Shown: positions 41,336 through 50,014 of the stretch, one piece after another
Position numbering within the stretch: position 1 is the first letter of the stretch
Layout of the letters: each line of letters opens with the position of its first letter
Assembly (NCBI GenBank): GCA_026398815.1
Contig: JAPLSA010000002.1
Coordinates: forward strand, 58,799-122,798
DNA length: 64,000 nt
Direction of reading: 5' to 3'
DNA from: Gammaproteobacteria bacterium
GTDB lineage: Bacteria; Pseudomonadota; Gammaproteobacteria; Nevskiales; Nevskiaceae
The notes under the pieces: generated by a model
The model's input: the letters and a program-made list of their open reading frames with translations, nothing else
Told to the model about the DNA's origin: nothing
Databases searched by the model: none
Position numbers and translations under genes: made by a program

Positions 41336-42520
41336 ATGACCAGCATGACCGCAGGGCGGTTGAAAGCCCTTTCGACGACTCCCGGCCGACATCGGATCGA
41401 CGATGGTCTGTACCTGCTCGTGCGCAACGTGGGCAACTCGACCTGGGTCTTCCGCTACGTGTCGGTCGCCGGAAAGCGCCGAGACATGACCATCGGCGCG
41501 TTCGATGCCATCTCGCTGCCCGACGCTCGGGCGGAAGTTATTCGCTGGCAGGCAGAGCGAAAGCAGGGCCGAGACCCGATCGAAGTGCGAAAGGCATCGA
41601 TGAGGATGGCGGCCTCCGAGGCAAAGGCAGCGGTGACGCTTCTGGAGTACGCGACCGAGTACCACGCGCTGCGCCTGCCGACCTGGAAGAACGACAAGCA
41701 CGCCGCGCAGTGGCTGTCGTCCCTGAACCACCTCGGCAAGCTGCTCGCGCTGCCGCTTCCCGAGATCACGAGCGCCAACCTGCTGGAGGTTCTCGAACCG
41801 CTCAACCTGGACCATCACGAGACCGCGACCCGGATTCGGCAGCGGGTGGAAGAACTCTTCGATCGGGCGATCATCGCCGGCATCGTTTCCGCAAACCCCG
41901 CCGCATCTTTGAAGCGCGCGCTTCGTGCGCCCTCCGGCAGGAAGCATTTTGCGTCATTGCCGTACCGGGACATCCCCGAATTCCTGCGCCAGCTCCGGGA
42001 CAGCGATGCGTCCCAGTCGACGCGTCTGGCATTCGAATGGCTGGTGCTGTCGGTCGGTCGGACCAGCGAGGTCACCCGGGCGAGATGGGGTGATCTGAGC
42101 GAGGACCGGGCCCGATGGACGGTCGCGCCAGAGGACATGAAGAACGCCGGCATGCACGAAGTTCCGGTCACCGCGCGCATGCGCGACATCCTCACGGCCA
42201 TGGAGCCGCAGCGCGGCACCGGATGGGACTGGATCTTTCCGTCGCCTCAGGGTCGCAGGGAATGCCTCAGCAATGGCGCCCTCCTGGGCGTGCTTCGACG
42301 GATGGGCCTCGCAGGGAAGGCAACCGCGCATGGCATGCGCGCCTCGTTCTCGACCTGGGCCTACGAGAACACCCAGTTCCGCAGCGAGATCATCGAGTCG
42401 GCGATGTCGCACCAGGAGGAGGATGCGGTCAAGAAGGCTTACAACCGCGCCACCTACTGGGAGCAGCGGGTCGAGTTGGCGGAAGCCTGGTCGGCTTTCT
42501 GTCTGCAGCGGACGAAGTGA
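41336..42520 (+). CDS. P4-type tyrosine integrase
   Basis: A 394-residue tyrosine recombinase. It has an N-terminal DUF4102-like arm-binding domain (about 1-90; DGLYLLVRNVGNSTWVFRY), a SAM-like core-binding domain (about 95-200) and a catalytic domain (about 215-385). The Arg is in SVGRTSEVTRARW, the HxxR box in AHGMRASFSTWA, the second His in AMSHQEE and the nucleophilic Tyr in ATYWEQR. It lies directly next to tRNA-Ser, its likely target. It presumably inserted and can excise the island that runs to the window end. Confidence 0.94.
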   Translation: MTSMTAGRLKALSTTPGRHRIDDGLYLLVRNVGNSTWVFRYVSVAGKRRDMTIGAFDAISLPDARAEVIRWQAERKQGRDPIEVRKASMRMAASEAKAAVTLLEYATEYHALRLPTWKNDKHAAQWLSSLNHLGKLLALPLPEITSANLLEVLEPLNLDHHETATRIRQRVEELFDRAIIAGIVSANPAASLKRALRAPSGRKHFASLPYRDIPEFLRQLRDSDASQSTRLAFEWLVLSVGRTSEVTRARWGDLSEDRARWTVAPEDMKNAGMHEVPVTARMRDILTAMEPQRGTGWDWIFPSPQGRRECLSNGALLGVLRRMGLAGKATAHGMRASFSTWAYENTQFRSEIIESAMSHQEEDAVKKAYNRATYWEQRVELAEAWSAFCLQRTK

Positions 42521-42692
42521 TCAAGAAAAACGGAAGCTCATCGGCGTTTACCCCCAGATCGCTGCCAAAGCACCAGAGGCTGTTTGCAAAAGGTGTTTGG
42601 CCGACCGTTTGAATCCACCAAGCCATATCTGCCGCTCCTTGGGTTGGCAGGTATAGTTAGCCAGACCAGACCAGGACTGATCACGGGAGCCC

Positions 42693-42944
42693 ATGATGTC
42701 ATCCGTCAATATGCTGGAAGCCAAGTCATCGCTGTCCCGCCTCGTTGAATCCATCGAGCAAGGGCGTGAGCGAGAGATCGTCATCGCCCGAAATGGTCGG
42801 CCGGCAGCCAAACTTGTACCCATCGATGCTGTTCCTGCCGGCAAGCGCCTTGGCATTGCCAAGGGGAAATTCAATGTGCCGGACACCATCGACGCCCACA
42901 ACACCGAGGTAGCCGACCTGTTCCTGGGCGGGCAGAAGCCTTGA
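42693..42944 (+). CDS. Phd/YefM-type antitoxin
   Basis: An 83-residue protein starting MMSSVNMLEAKSSLSRLVES, followed by EREIVIARNGRPAAKLVPI, the Phd/YefM fold that binds DNA and dimerises. The C-terminal tail (about 55-83) would neutralise the toxin. It overlaps the downstream PIN toxin gene by four bases (TTGA), the usual coupled layout. It should repress its own promoter. Confidence 0.9.
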   Translation: MMSSVNMLEAKSSLSRLVESIEQGREREIVIARNGRPAAKLVPIDAVPAGKRLGIAKGKFNVPDTIDAHNTEVADLFLGGQKP

Positions 42945-43327
42945 ACCTCCTGCTCGATACGCACGTCGCCCTCTGGGCGATCACCGACAGCCCGAAGCTG
43001 CCTAAGAAAGCCCGAGAGATGATCGAGTCGCCCAGGACTTCGATCTGGATCAGCGCCGCGACGATCTGGGAGATCGCCATCAAGCACAGCCTGGGTCGAG
43101 GCGACATGCCCGTGTCCAGCCAGGACGCGCTGCGTTACTTCCAAGAGTCCGGCTACCGGTTTCTGCCCATCGAGCCGGAACATGCGGCAGCCGTCGAAGA
43201 CTTGGCGGCGCACCATGCCGATCCGTTCGACCGCATCCTTGTGGCCCAGGCCATCGTCGAGCCAATGCGGCTCATGACCCACGACCCGATCGTGGCGCGA
43301 TATAGCGACACCGTGATCGAAGTCTGA
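42941..43327 (+). CDS. PIN-domain toxin (VapC-like)
   Basis: A 128-residue PIN nuclease starting at TTG. The acidic site is formed by LLLDTHVALWAI (Asp6), TIWEIAIKHSLG (Glu) and HHADPFDRILVAQA (two Asp), with a final Asp in MTHDPIV. This subgroup, paired with Phd-type antitoxins, cleaves RNA. It probably stabilises the island. Confidence 0.9.
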   Translation: MNLLLDTHVALWAITDSPKLPKKAREMIESPRTSIWISAATIWEIAIKHSLGRGDMPVSSQDALRYFQESGYRFLPIEPEHAAAVEDLAAHHADPFDRILVAQAIVEPMRLMTHDPIVARYSDTVIEV

Positions 43328-43366
43328 CGCGGCAGCCAATATCCGGAGAGCAGGCTGCTGATCCCG

Positions 43367-43594
43367 TCAGGCTCCGCCGACCAGTCGATCGACCATGCGG
43401 CGAGCGAGCGGCGCGACCACCGATACGGTCGGGAAAGCGATGCCCCAGGCGGTGATCCATGACGCCAGCAAGGCGGCTCCGAACGGTGCGTCGAACCCCG
43501 ACACCCGAAGGATCGTGACGGCCGAAATGATCAGCGACATTAGGCCGGACAGGATGAAGCTGAACAGCAGCGGGGCGAGCTTGCGCGGAATCAT
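43367..43594 (-). CDS. DUF2798 small membrane protein
   Basis: A 75-residue protein with two transmembrane helices (about 8-30 and 40-62), matching DUF2798 (KLAPLLFSFILSGLMSLIIS; ITAWGIAFPTVSVVAPLARR). The function is unknown. It overlaps the WrbA-like gene by four bases (ATGA) and ends the three-gene unit controlled by the MerR regulator at 44804. Confidence 0.82.
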   Translation of the reverse strand: MIPRKLAPLLFSFILSGLMSLIISAVTILRVSGFDAPFGAALLASWITAWGIAFPTVSVVAPLARRMVDRLVGGA

Positions 43595-44190
43595 GCCGTC
43601 ACCCCGTTTCCGGACGCGACCGGATCATGGCAAGTGAAGCGCGCCACCGTCTGCGCGAAATTGCGGCCGAACAGGATGGCGCCGCGCGTGTCGCCCGGCG
43701 GGAAGGCATCGGCGGCAGCGCCGTGGCCGGCCTGCGCCATCAATCCCGTCCAGGATCCCAGCCGGTTGGCAGCCTCGTCGCAGGGCACGCCCGCGCGCTG
43801 CTCCGGCATGACCGGATTGCCGACCCAGATCATTCCGTGCTGCATGCAGAACACCAGCATCGATTGCAGGGTCGACTGCTTGTCGCCGGACGGCAAGGAC
43901 GACACGGTGAATCCTGCGGCGAGCTTGCCCTTCAGCTTCTGCTGCCGCCACAGGCCGCCGGTCCTGTCCATCAAGGCCTTGAATGGCGCGGACACTCCGC
44001 CGAGGTAGGTCGGTGATCCGAGAATCAGGCCGTCGTACCGGCTCAAGACTTCAGGCGCCGCGATCAGCTCCTCTGCCTTCAGCAGGCTGACTGTCGCCAG
44101 CGATTCGCTGGCCGCGCCTTCGGCAATCTTGCCGGCGATGTATCCGGTATGACCGTGGGCGCTGTGATAGACGACGGCGATGGTGTTCAT
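43591..44190 (-). CDS. WrbA-like flavodoxin / NAD(P)H:quinone oxidoreductase
   Basis: A 199-residue flavodoxin-fold protein. The FMN phosphate loop is VVYHSAHGHTGYIAGKIAEG, followed by YDGLILGSPTYLGGVSAPFK and a flavin-binding AGFTVSSLPSGDKQSTLQSM. Such enzymes reduce quinones by two electrons and protect from redox stress. Its gene lies between DUF2938 and DUF2798 membrane protein genes, a cassette often placed under a MerR-type regulator. Confidence 0.88.
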   Translation of the reverse strand: MNTIAVVYHSAHGHTGYIAGKIAEGAASESLATVSLLKAEELIAAPEVLSRYDGLILGSPTYLGGVSAPFKALMDRTGGLWRQQKLKGKLAAGFTVSSLPSGDKQSTLQSMLVFCMQHGMIWVGNPVMPEQRAGVPCDEAANRLGSWTGLMAQAGHGAAADAFPPGDTRGAILFGRNFAQTVARFTCHDPVASGNGVTA

Positions 44191-44226
44191 GGCGATGCTC
44201 GATGGGGTTGAAGGGGGCTCGCAGGT

Positions 44227-44721
44227 TCAGTGCGTGATGCGGGACAGTGCCGAGGCGGCGAGGAACAGGCCGGCACCGAACACCGTGTGGTTGACCAGGC
44301 TGCGCAGGCAGTTCGGCAGCGGTCGCGGTGTCCTGGAGGCGAAGAACCCGAGCCCCATCGCGGGCTGCATGACCAGCAGCGGCGCGGCGACCGAGGCGAC
44401 GCCGAACAGGATCGCGGGGACAAGGGTCGGCGCTTCGATCCAGCGGCTGCCGGCCAGGGCGGCAAGCAGTCCGGCGAAGCCGATGCCGATCAGGTAGTGA
44501 ACGGCCCAACCCAGCGCGAGTTCTCCTTGCACCGGTGCGGCCTTGGCGATCGACGCATGCGCGAACCGCCCCTGCGCCAGATGGCCTGCCCAGCGGCCGA
44601 TCATCGCGAAGTTGAGCGTCTGAACGCCGAGCCTGCGCAGCACGACGAGCCAGGCGTCCATGATCAGGGTGGCACCACAACCGATCGCGACGATCGACAA
44701 CAGGATGGATTGCGTGGACAT
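44227..44721 (-). CDS. DUF2938 family membrane protein
   Basis: A 164-residue inner-membrane protein with four hydrophobic helices (ILLSIVAIGCGATLIMDAWL, YLIGIGFAGLLAALAG, PAILFGVASVAAPLLVM, NHTVFGAGLFLAASAL). It matches DUF2938, of unknown role. The ATG at 44721 fits the family start. It is divergent from merR, and the operator palindrome lies between them. Confidence 0.83.
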   Translation of the reverse strand: MSTQSILLSIVAIGCGATLIMDAWLVVLRRLGVQTLNFAMIGRWAGHLAQGRFAHASIAKAAPVQGELALGWAVHYLIGIGFAGLLAALAGSRWIEAPTLVPAILFGVASVAAPLLVMQPAMGLGFFASRTPRPLPNCLRSLVNHTVFGAGLFLAASALSRITH

Positions 44722-44773
44722 GCTTCGAGCCTCGGGATGCTTGCGATCGGATGACCGTGAGGCGACCATAAAA

Positions 44774-44791
44774 GTTGAAGTCGACTTCAAC
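44774..44791. promoter_or_regulatory. 18-bp palindromic operator between merR and the DUF2938 operon
   Basis: GTTGAAGTCGACTTCAAC is a perfect palindrome in the 82-bp divergent gap. MerR-family regulators bind such dyads inside the promoter spacer, so it probably controls both directions. Confidence 0.8.
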
Positions 44792-44803
44792 GCAAGAGGC
44801 CCC

Positions 44804-45250
44804 ATGGACATCTCGCAGGTCGCAAGGAGAAGCGGCGTTCCGGCATCGACGCTGCGCTACTACGAGAAGCAGGGTCTGATCACCTCGCTCGGCCGGGTCG
44901 GCGCCCGTCGGGTGTTCGGTCCATCGGTGATCGAGCAGCTGGGACTGATCGCCTTGGGCCAGGCGGCGGGTCTGTCACTCGACGAGATCCGGCTGATGCT
45001 CACGCCCGGCGGGACGCTGAACGTCGATCGCGCGCTGCTGTCACGCAAGGCCGGCGAGATCGATGCCCTGATCAAGCAGCTGCGCGCGGTCAGTCGCGGC
45101 TTGCGCCATGCCGCGGAATGTCCGGCACCGAGCCATGCCGAGTGCCCGACCTTCCGGCGGTTGCTCGGTGAGGCGGCATCAGGCGCCTTGAGCAAGGCAC
45201 CGGCGCCCATGGCGCGCACGACGAAGCCGTCCGGCAGGAAGCCGGAATAG
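44804..45250 (+). CDS. MerR-family transcriptional regulator
   Basis: A 148-residue regulator with winged-helix N-terminus (MDISQVARRSGVPASTLRYY, then EKQGLI), a dimerising helix (about 80-115) and a Cys-containing tail CPAPSHAECPTFRRLL (about 110-125). The two Cys could sense metal or redox state, like those in ZntR or SoxR relatives. It is divergent from the DUF2938-WrbA-DUF2798 unit across the palindrome at 44774. Confidence 0.92.
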   Translation: MDISQVARRSGVPASTLRYYEKQGLITSLGRVGARRVFGPSVIEQLGLIALGQAAGLSLDEIRLMLTPGGTLNVDRALLSRKAGEIDALIKQLRAVSRGLRHAAECPAPSHAECPTFRRLLGEAASGALSKAPAPMARTTKPSGRKPE

Positions 45251-45380
45251 CCGAGATGGGCGGCCGGCACGACGGCACTTCCTGCGCGCGAATTCGAGCT
45301 TTCCCGAACAACGCAGACTGCTGGATCACGAGAACGAAGGGACACGGATACCGTTGGTCGTATCCACCAAGAGCAGCACC

Positions 45381-45698
45381 ATGTCCCGACATCGCTTGAC
45401 CGCCCTTGAAGTCGCTCCATCCGACCCGCCTGTCCAGTCCCCGCCGTCGTCGTTGTTCGATCGCCTGATGCGTATCGGCGAGGTGCAGGCAATCACGGGT
45501 CTGGGTCGCAACACGATCTACACGTGGATGAGTGCAGGAAAATTTCCCTTGCCGATCGATCTTGGTGGTTGCCGAGTGGCTTGGCGCGCATCCGACATTG
45601 CCGGCTGGATCGCCTCTCGGCCGCGAGTGAAATCTGTCCGGATCAAGCGAGGCGTCAGGCCGTGGGAAATCGAAGGCGCCCATCCTGCCGGCGGATGA
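45381..45698 (+). CDS. AlpA-family DNA-binding regulator / excisionase-like
   Basis: A 105-residue protein with a MerR-like winged helix (MRIGEVQAITGLGRNTIYTW, then MSAGKFPLP and VAWRASDIAGWIASR), the AlpA signature. AlpA proteins activate integrase genes or act as excisionases in P4-like islands. The ATG at 45381 is chosen. An upstream TTG would add nine residues. Confidence 0.87.
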   Translation: MSRHRLTALEVAPSDPPVQSPPSSLFDRLMRIGEVQAITGLGRNTIYTWMSAGKFPLPIDLGGCRVAWRASDIAGWIASRPRVKSVRIKRGVRPWEIEGAHPAGG

Positions 45699-46255
45699 CC
45701 ACGTCGCTCGTTCGCCGACAGATTGTGTATCGGCTTTCAGAATCGCCGGACTGGCAAGCAACGATCCCGGGTTGAATTCGATCGAGACGGTTCCGTCTGT
45801 CGCCGAGGAACGGCCGGAAGTTCGATCGTCGCCTCTGCGCACGTCAGCTGCCGTTTCCAGCTGCGCCTCACAGGCGACAGCGATTTTCTGACGACGTCCC
45901 TGAATCGCTACGCGCTTGCGCGCGCGTCTAGCCGATCGCTGACCGACGAACGGCGCCAACCGCCGCGCCGTGTCGACGGCCAGCAATCGCCGGCTCCGCC
46001 GGAACGCTAGACCCGTGCTCGCGCTGCGCGGTGGGTTCGCCATGCGAGGTGCGGGGGCATCAGGCCCCGCACCGTGGCCATTTCCGATCTCAGACGCGGC
46101 GGATACCGCCAGGCGAGACGGAAGGGATGCAACCGGCGCATGCAAGCGGCGCAGGGTGCAACGCCGGGGCTGAACCGGCACTGCGAGAACTCGCTTGCAT
46201 AACGACCATTACGTTATGGCGGTCATGACGTTATGGGGCTGCTGGAGGACAACGA
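45699..46255. other. Non-coding stretch between alpA-like and kfrA-like genes
   Basis: About 557 bp without a supportable gene. It holds a GC-rich hairpin (GGTGCGGGG/CCCCGCACC, 46048-46073) and, at its right end, the repeated KfrA-type operator at 46198-46235. The rest shows short Arg-rich open frames only. Confidence 0.5.
46198..46235 (+). promoter_or_regulatory. Triple CGTTATG operator before the kfrA-like gene
   Basis: CATAACG (46198-46204), CGTTATG (46212-46218) and CGTTATG (46229-46235) are three copies of one 7-bp word, the first inverted. They end about 20 bp before the start codon. KfrA of plasmid RK2 represses its own gene by binding repeats upstream of it, so autoregulation is likely. 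Confidence 0.7.
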
Positions 46256-47101
46256 ATGAACTACGAGACCGTGGCGCGCGTCGCCGACGAAATGCGGAAA
46301 TCGGACCCGGCGGGCCGCAACCCGAGCGTGCGCAAGGTGTTCGCCCGCGCTGGCGGCGATTACAACCAGGTCGCCGAGCACATGAGGACCTGGCGGGCGC
46401 AGCAACCGCTGGGTCCGGCGGCTGTCCCGCCGGAACTGACACTGAATCTGCTCAAGGCGCTGCGCGACGAGATCGCCCATCACCGCGGCGCTGCTGCCAG
46501 CGAGCAGGCGCGCGAGCTGGAGGAATGCCGGGAAGAACTGGAAGACCTGCGGCGTGAGTACGCGCTGTCGCTCGCCGGCAAGCGGGAACTCGAACAGCAG
46601 GTCGCGCTGGTGGCCGCCGAACGCGAACGGCTGGCGGCCGATGGCGTCAACCTGTCGATGGCGGTCGAGAAACTGCAGGAGCAGCTGGCAACGGAGCGGG
46701 CGGTGGCCGAGGGCGCACGGATCGACCTGGCCCAGACCCGGCTCAAGGCCTCGGGCGATGCCGAACTGGTGACCACGCTCCGGTCCGAACTCGATGTGCG
46801 GCGCTCGGAGATCGACGCGGAGCGTGGCGGTCGCGTCGATGCCGAGCGGCAGCTCGCCGGCGCGACTGCGGCGCTGGAAGCACAGGCTGCGAACATTGCC
46901 GACCTTCAGGGCCGCTTGCAGGCTGTCGAGTCGGCGCGGTCAGCCGCGCAGGCGAGTCTCGATGCCGAGCGGTCTCTTCGCTTCGGCGCGGAACGCGAGC
47001 GCGACGTCGCGCTGGAGCGGGTGGCAGCGGCGGTGGCGCGGGCCGAGGATCTGCTGAGCCGGGAGTCCGTGCTGCGGAATTCGGCAGTAGCTCATCGCTA
47101 G
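46256..47101 (+). CDS. KfrA-like DNA-binding coiled-coil protein
   Basis: A 281-residue protein with a KfrA N-terminal DNA-binding domain (about 1-90; YETVARVADEMRKSDPAGRN, PSVRKVF, GGDYNQVAEHMRTWR) and a nearly continuous coiled coil to the end (about 80-270). KfrA proteins are alpha-helical, plasmid- or island-borne proteins linked to partition and stable maintenance. GGAGG precedes the ATG. It suggests that the island derives from, or replicates like, a plasmid-type element. Confidence 0.87.
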   Translation: MNYETVARVADEMRKSDPAGRNPSVRKVFARAGGDYNQVAEHMRTWRAQQPLGPAAVPPELTLNLLKALRDEIAHHRGAAASEQARELEECREELEDLRREYALSLAGKRELEQQVALVAAERERLAADGVNLSMAVEKLQEQLATERAVAEGARIDLAQTRLKASGDAELVTTLRSELDVRRSEIDAERGGRVDAERQLAGATAALEAQAANIADLQGRLQAVESARSAAQASLDAERSLRFGAERERDVALERVAAAVARAEDLLSRESVLRNSAVAHR

Positions 47102-47296
47102 GCGGCGATGCGGGGGGCGTCTGGACGGGCGGTGCGCCACCGCACTATCCTCCCCGTCAGGCGCCCGCCCTACTTGTGCACGAGTAAGAACAGGCATCGC
47201 AGCATCTCCTCGAGAACCTCGTTTCCAGGCGCCTCGTCGTCGGCAGTTAAACGTGCACGAAAGTCCGATCATGGCGAGGCCAGGAGCAGGTTTTCC

Positions 47297-48391
47297 ATGT
47301 CCATCAAATCCCTCGCGCATCTTGCGCACCAGAGTGGTGTGGCCGCTGCCGGCCCAGCTTTCAAGCGGTCCCATTTCTACGAGTTGATGGCTGCGGCCTT
47401 CGGCTATGGCTCCTATGCGGCTCTGGGAGCCGAGTCTGTCCTTCTCAAGCGCAAACCACTGATCGCCGAGTCGACGGCCGGCCGTTTGGCCAATGTTCGA
47501 TCGAGGTGCACTTCACTGGGATACGGCGACCCGGTGTCGGAGATTGTCGCGTCCGTCATCTGCAGCGTGCTGGCCGAGCAGGATGTCGATGTCATCCGGC
47601 TGAACGATCTCGTCGAACGTCTCCGCGAAAGCGGCGACGAGTGCGAGTCGTACCTCGATCAGTTCCTGCAGGCTGAGGAGGTGCGTTCATCGATTCTTCG
47701 GGAGAGTCTTCAGTCCGCCGCCGAACGCGGTTCTGCGCTGGCTCACTACGCGATCGCACTGCTGCATGCGTATGACCTTCCCGACGATGAAGACGATGGC
47801 ACTGCCAGTGCCTACTGGTCCCGGCAGAGAAGGGCCGGCGTCGAACTGTCGGGCGCGAAGGCCGAGTGGGCTGACGAATACGATCGGCGCGAAGAGAGCA
47901 ACAGCAGGTACGAGCATCATCTGCGTGCAGCGGCATCGCTCGGATACAAGCACGCACTGGTCGACGTCGCGGAGCGATTCGGGGACGCGTCCGTATTCGA
48001 ATCGCGACTCGATCTGTCGGACCAAGACCCCATCAGGATGGCTGTCTTGGCCCGGTCAGTGGGTCGCCCGGATCAGGAGAAGCACTGGCTCACGATCGCT
48101 GCCGAAGGCGGGAATATCGAGGCCATGCTTGATCTGATCGATGGTTTTGACGCCGACGATCTGAAGGCCTGCTGGAAATGGCTACATCTTGCGAAGCTTC
48201 ATGGGACCGATTTGACAGCGAACGATCACCACGCGATCAATGAGGATGGCAGCCCCTACGATGATGACGTCGGAGGCCCGATGTACGTGGACGGCCGGGA
48301 TGGGATCAAGCTCAAGGGTCTTAACGCTGAGGAGGATCGGCAGGCGAGGGTTGCGGCATTCGAGTTGTTCGAACGCACTCGCGGCCACTAG
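47297..48391 (+). CDS. Sel1/TPR-like repeat protein of unknown function
   Basis: A 364-residue cytosolic protein. The N-terminus (MSIKSLAHLAHQSGVAAAGP, then FKRSHFYELMAAAFGYGSYAAL) resembles a short domain seen before Sel1 repeats. Sel1-like helical hairpins follow (GSALAHYAIALLHAYDLPDD, YEHHLRAAASLGYKHALVDV, HWLTIAAEGGNIEAMLDLID). The C-terminus is acidic (SPYDDDVGG). No catalytic motif is seen. CAGGAG precedes the ATG at 47297. Its place after kfrA in a mobile island hints at a host-interaction or defence role, unproven. Confidence 0.68.
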   Translation: MSIKSLAHLAHQSGVAAAGPAFKRSHFYELMAAAFGYGSYAALGAESVLLKRKPLIAESTAGRLANVRSRCTSLGYGDPVSEIVASVICSVLAEQDVDVIRLNDLVERLRESGDECESYLDQFLQAEEVRSSILRESLQSAAERGSALAHYAIALLHAYDLPDDEDDGTASAYWSRQRRAGVELSGAKAEWADEYDRREESNSRYEHHLRAAASLGYKHALVDVAERFGDASVFESRLDLSDQDPIRMAVLARSVGRPDQEKHWLTIAAEGGNIEAMLDLIDGFDADDLKACWKWLHLAKLHGTDLTANDHHAINEDGSPYDDDVGGPMYVDGRDGIKLKGLNAEEDRQARVAAFELFERTRGH

Positions 48392-48438
48392 TTGGTGGCC
48401 TGAGACATACGGTAGCCCATCGGGGTTCCTCGCTTCGG

Positions 48439-48473
48439 GTGCCAGCACCGACGTTCGCGGTGTTGGCACTTTT
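48439..48473 (+). terminator. Terminator after the Sel1-like gene
   Basis: Stem GTGCCAGCACCG/CGGTGTTGGCAC with one internal mismatch and a 7-nt loop, followed by TTTT. Confidence 0.75.
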
Positions 48474-48562
48474 CAGGTTCCAATCGAGGGAAACCTTGAG
48501 GTTCTGCTGTTGTGTAGTGTCTGGCGTCACGAGACGTTGCTAGGCCGGCTGCATGAGTAAAG

Positions 48563-48596
48563 GACAGCTGCGGTGACTGATTCCACCGCAGCTGTC
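48563..48596 (-). terminator. 13-bp perfect hairpin downstream of the relaxation-protein gene
   Basis: GACAGCTGCGGTG/CACCGCAGCTGTC with an 8-nt loop. The minus strand continues CTTTACTC, a weak T tract, so it may end the minus-strand transcript of the gene at 48677. Confidence 0.5.
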
Positions 48597-48676
48597 GAGC
48601 CTAGGCTGGCCGCGATCTTCATGACGCTTCCACGGCCCGCCGTGCGCCGATCTGCTTGTCGGTTCCCGGGTCCCGA

Positions 48677-49690
48677 CTAGTCGTCCAGCTCGTCGTCGTA
48701 ATCGTCCAGATACTCGGGCTCGGAGTACGGCAGGTCCCGGTCGTCGTCGAAATCCTCCAGCTCATCCTCAACAGGATTCTCGTCGCGCTCCTGAACGGCG
48801 GCCGCATCCCGGCGACCCTGATCGGCCGCCGCGGTGGCCGTCTGCTTGAACCGCGGATACAGCCCAACGCCGAACGGGTCATGGTCCAACACCCGGAACT
48901 CGCCCTCGTCCAGCAACTCGTTCTCCGAGTCGACCCGGCGGGCGTTCTCGGGCCGGATCCACTTGTGGGGCCCGGGGAGGTACACCCGCTCGACCAGATC
49001 GTGGCGCCACTGGGTCGCATAGGCAGCCACGATCGCCGGATCGGTCGACGCATAAATAAGCCCGGTGATCTGGCCGGTGCGCAGCGCCGTCCAGTACTGC
49101 CACAGCTTGTGGGCGCGCGAGGGATGCGCCTCGGGCGACTGCTGGATCTCGATCGCGGTCACGTGGTGGGTACGGCCGTGCGCCTCCTGCTCGTATTCGG
49201 GGATCGGATACAGCACGATCGCATCCGGAATCTTCCAGGCGGCCCGCGATTCGTCCTGGTGCCCGACCGCGAACCCGGCCCTCAGAATCTGCCGGGGCGC
49301 CAGCACCTCGGCGCTGTTCCGGCTCTTCGCCACCAGTTCGGCAGCGAGCCGCTGAGCGACCAGATTGTGGCGCGCCAGATGGGTTCCGATGGTGCCCGGG
49401 TTCGTCTGCGGCTGCAGGCCCTCATCGAACTCGTTGAGGTGCTCGCTGATGAACCTCGCGCCGGCGGGCGTCAACCGGAACATCCAGGTGACCACACCGT
49501 GGCCCTGAATTCGGGCCAGGAGGCCGTCGCTGACCAGGCCCGCCAGCGTGTCGGCCGCAGCCGACTTTTTCAGGTCGAGCAGCAGGCCGGTGACGACGCT
49601 GTCGGTGTAAGTAAATCGGAAAATCCAGTGAAGCAAGTCAATCCGCTTTTGCTGGTGGCGCGGAATAGCGCGGTTGCCGTCGAACTTCAT
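48677..49690 (-). CDS. Replication-relaxation family (MobC-like) protein
   Basis: A 337-residue protein. The N-terminal winged helix (about 10-80; RIDLLHWIFRFTYTDSVVTG, then LLARIQGHGVVTWMFRLT) and the following H-N-x-x-A segment (LARHNLVAQRLAAELV) with a PDAIVLYP…EIQQSPE strand pair look like the Replic_Relax family of mobile elements. That family contains a degenerate nuclease-like core. The last 60 residues are strongly acidic (DELEDFDDDRDLPYSEPEYL, then DDYDDELDD). It borders a segment rich in inverted repeats, as expected next to an origin. The assignment is at family level only. Confidence 0.6.
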   Translation of the reverse strand: MKFDGNRAIPRHQQKRIDLLHWIFRFTYTDSVVTGLLLDLKKSAAADTLAGLVSDGLLARIQGHGVVTWMFRLTPAGARFISEHLNEFDEGLQPQTNPGTIGTHLARHNLVAQRLAAELVAKSRNSAEVLAPRQILRAGFAVGHQDESRAAWKIPDAIVLYPIPEYEQEAHGRTHHVTAIEIQQSPEAHPSRAHKLWQYWTALRTGQITGLIYASTDPAIVAAYATQWRHDLVERVYLPGPHKWIRPENARRVDSENELLDEGEFRVLDHDPFGVGLYPRFKQTATAAADQGRRDAAAVQERDENPVEDELEDFDDDRDLPYSEPEYLDDYDDELDD

Positions 49691-49810
49691 GTTGTTACCT
49701 CTTGGTGGGGGAAATCACCCCTGCGGTATCCCCAGTTCACGAAGTCGAATTCGTCGGTCGATAGACGCCACTCCGGAATGACTGTCCGGAGGTCTGTCCG
49801 GAGCACGGCC

Positions 49811-49888
49811 GCGATCAAACCGCCCCGATGGCCCTCCCCACCGCGGTGCGGCGAGGCCCCAACCGGGCCATCGGTGCGGTTTGATCGC
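49811..49888. repeat. 24-bp near-perfect inverted repeat
   Basis: The arms 49811-49834 (GCGATCAAACCGC…GATGGCCC) and 49865-49888 (GGGCCATC…GCGGTTTGATCGC) pair at 23 of 24 positions around a 30-nt spacer that itself contains a 10-bp palindrome. Confidence 0.85.
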
Positions 49889-49897
49889 TGCCCTTCC

Positions 49898-49920
49898 AAA
49901 CCGTTGCTGTACAACGGTTT
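49898..49920. repeat. 9-bp inverted repeat with 5-nt loop
   Basis: AAACCGTTG, CTGTA, CAACGGTTT: a perfect hairpin, the most AT-rich one in the segment and a candidate nic-site-flanking structure. Confidence 0.75.
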
Positions 49921-50014
49921 TCCAGCGAGCCCGCCCTCTCCCCAGTGGGGGCCCCAGGGCGGGTTCTCGGGTTCCGCTGCGCCCATTCGGGCTCCGCTGC
50001 GCGCGTGGCGCGCC

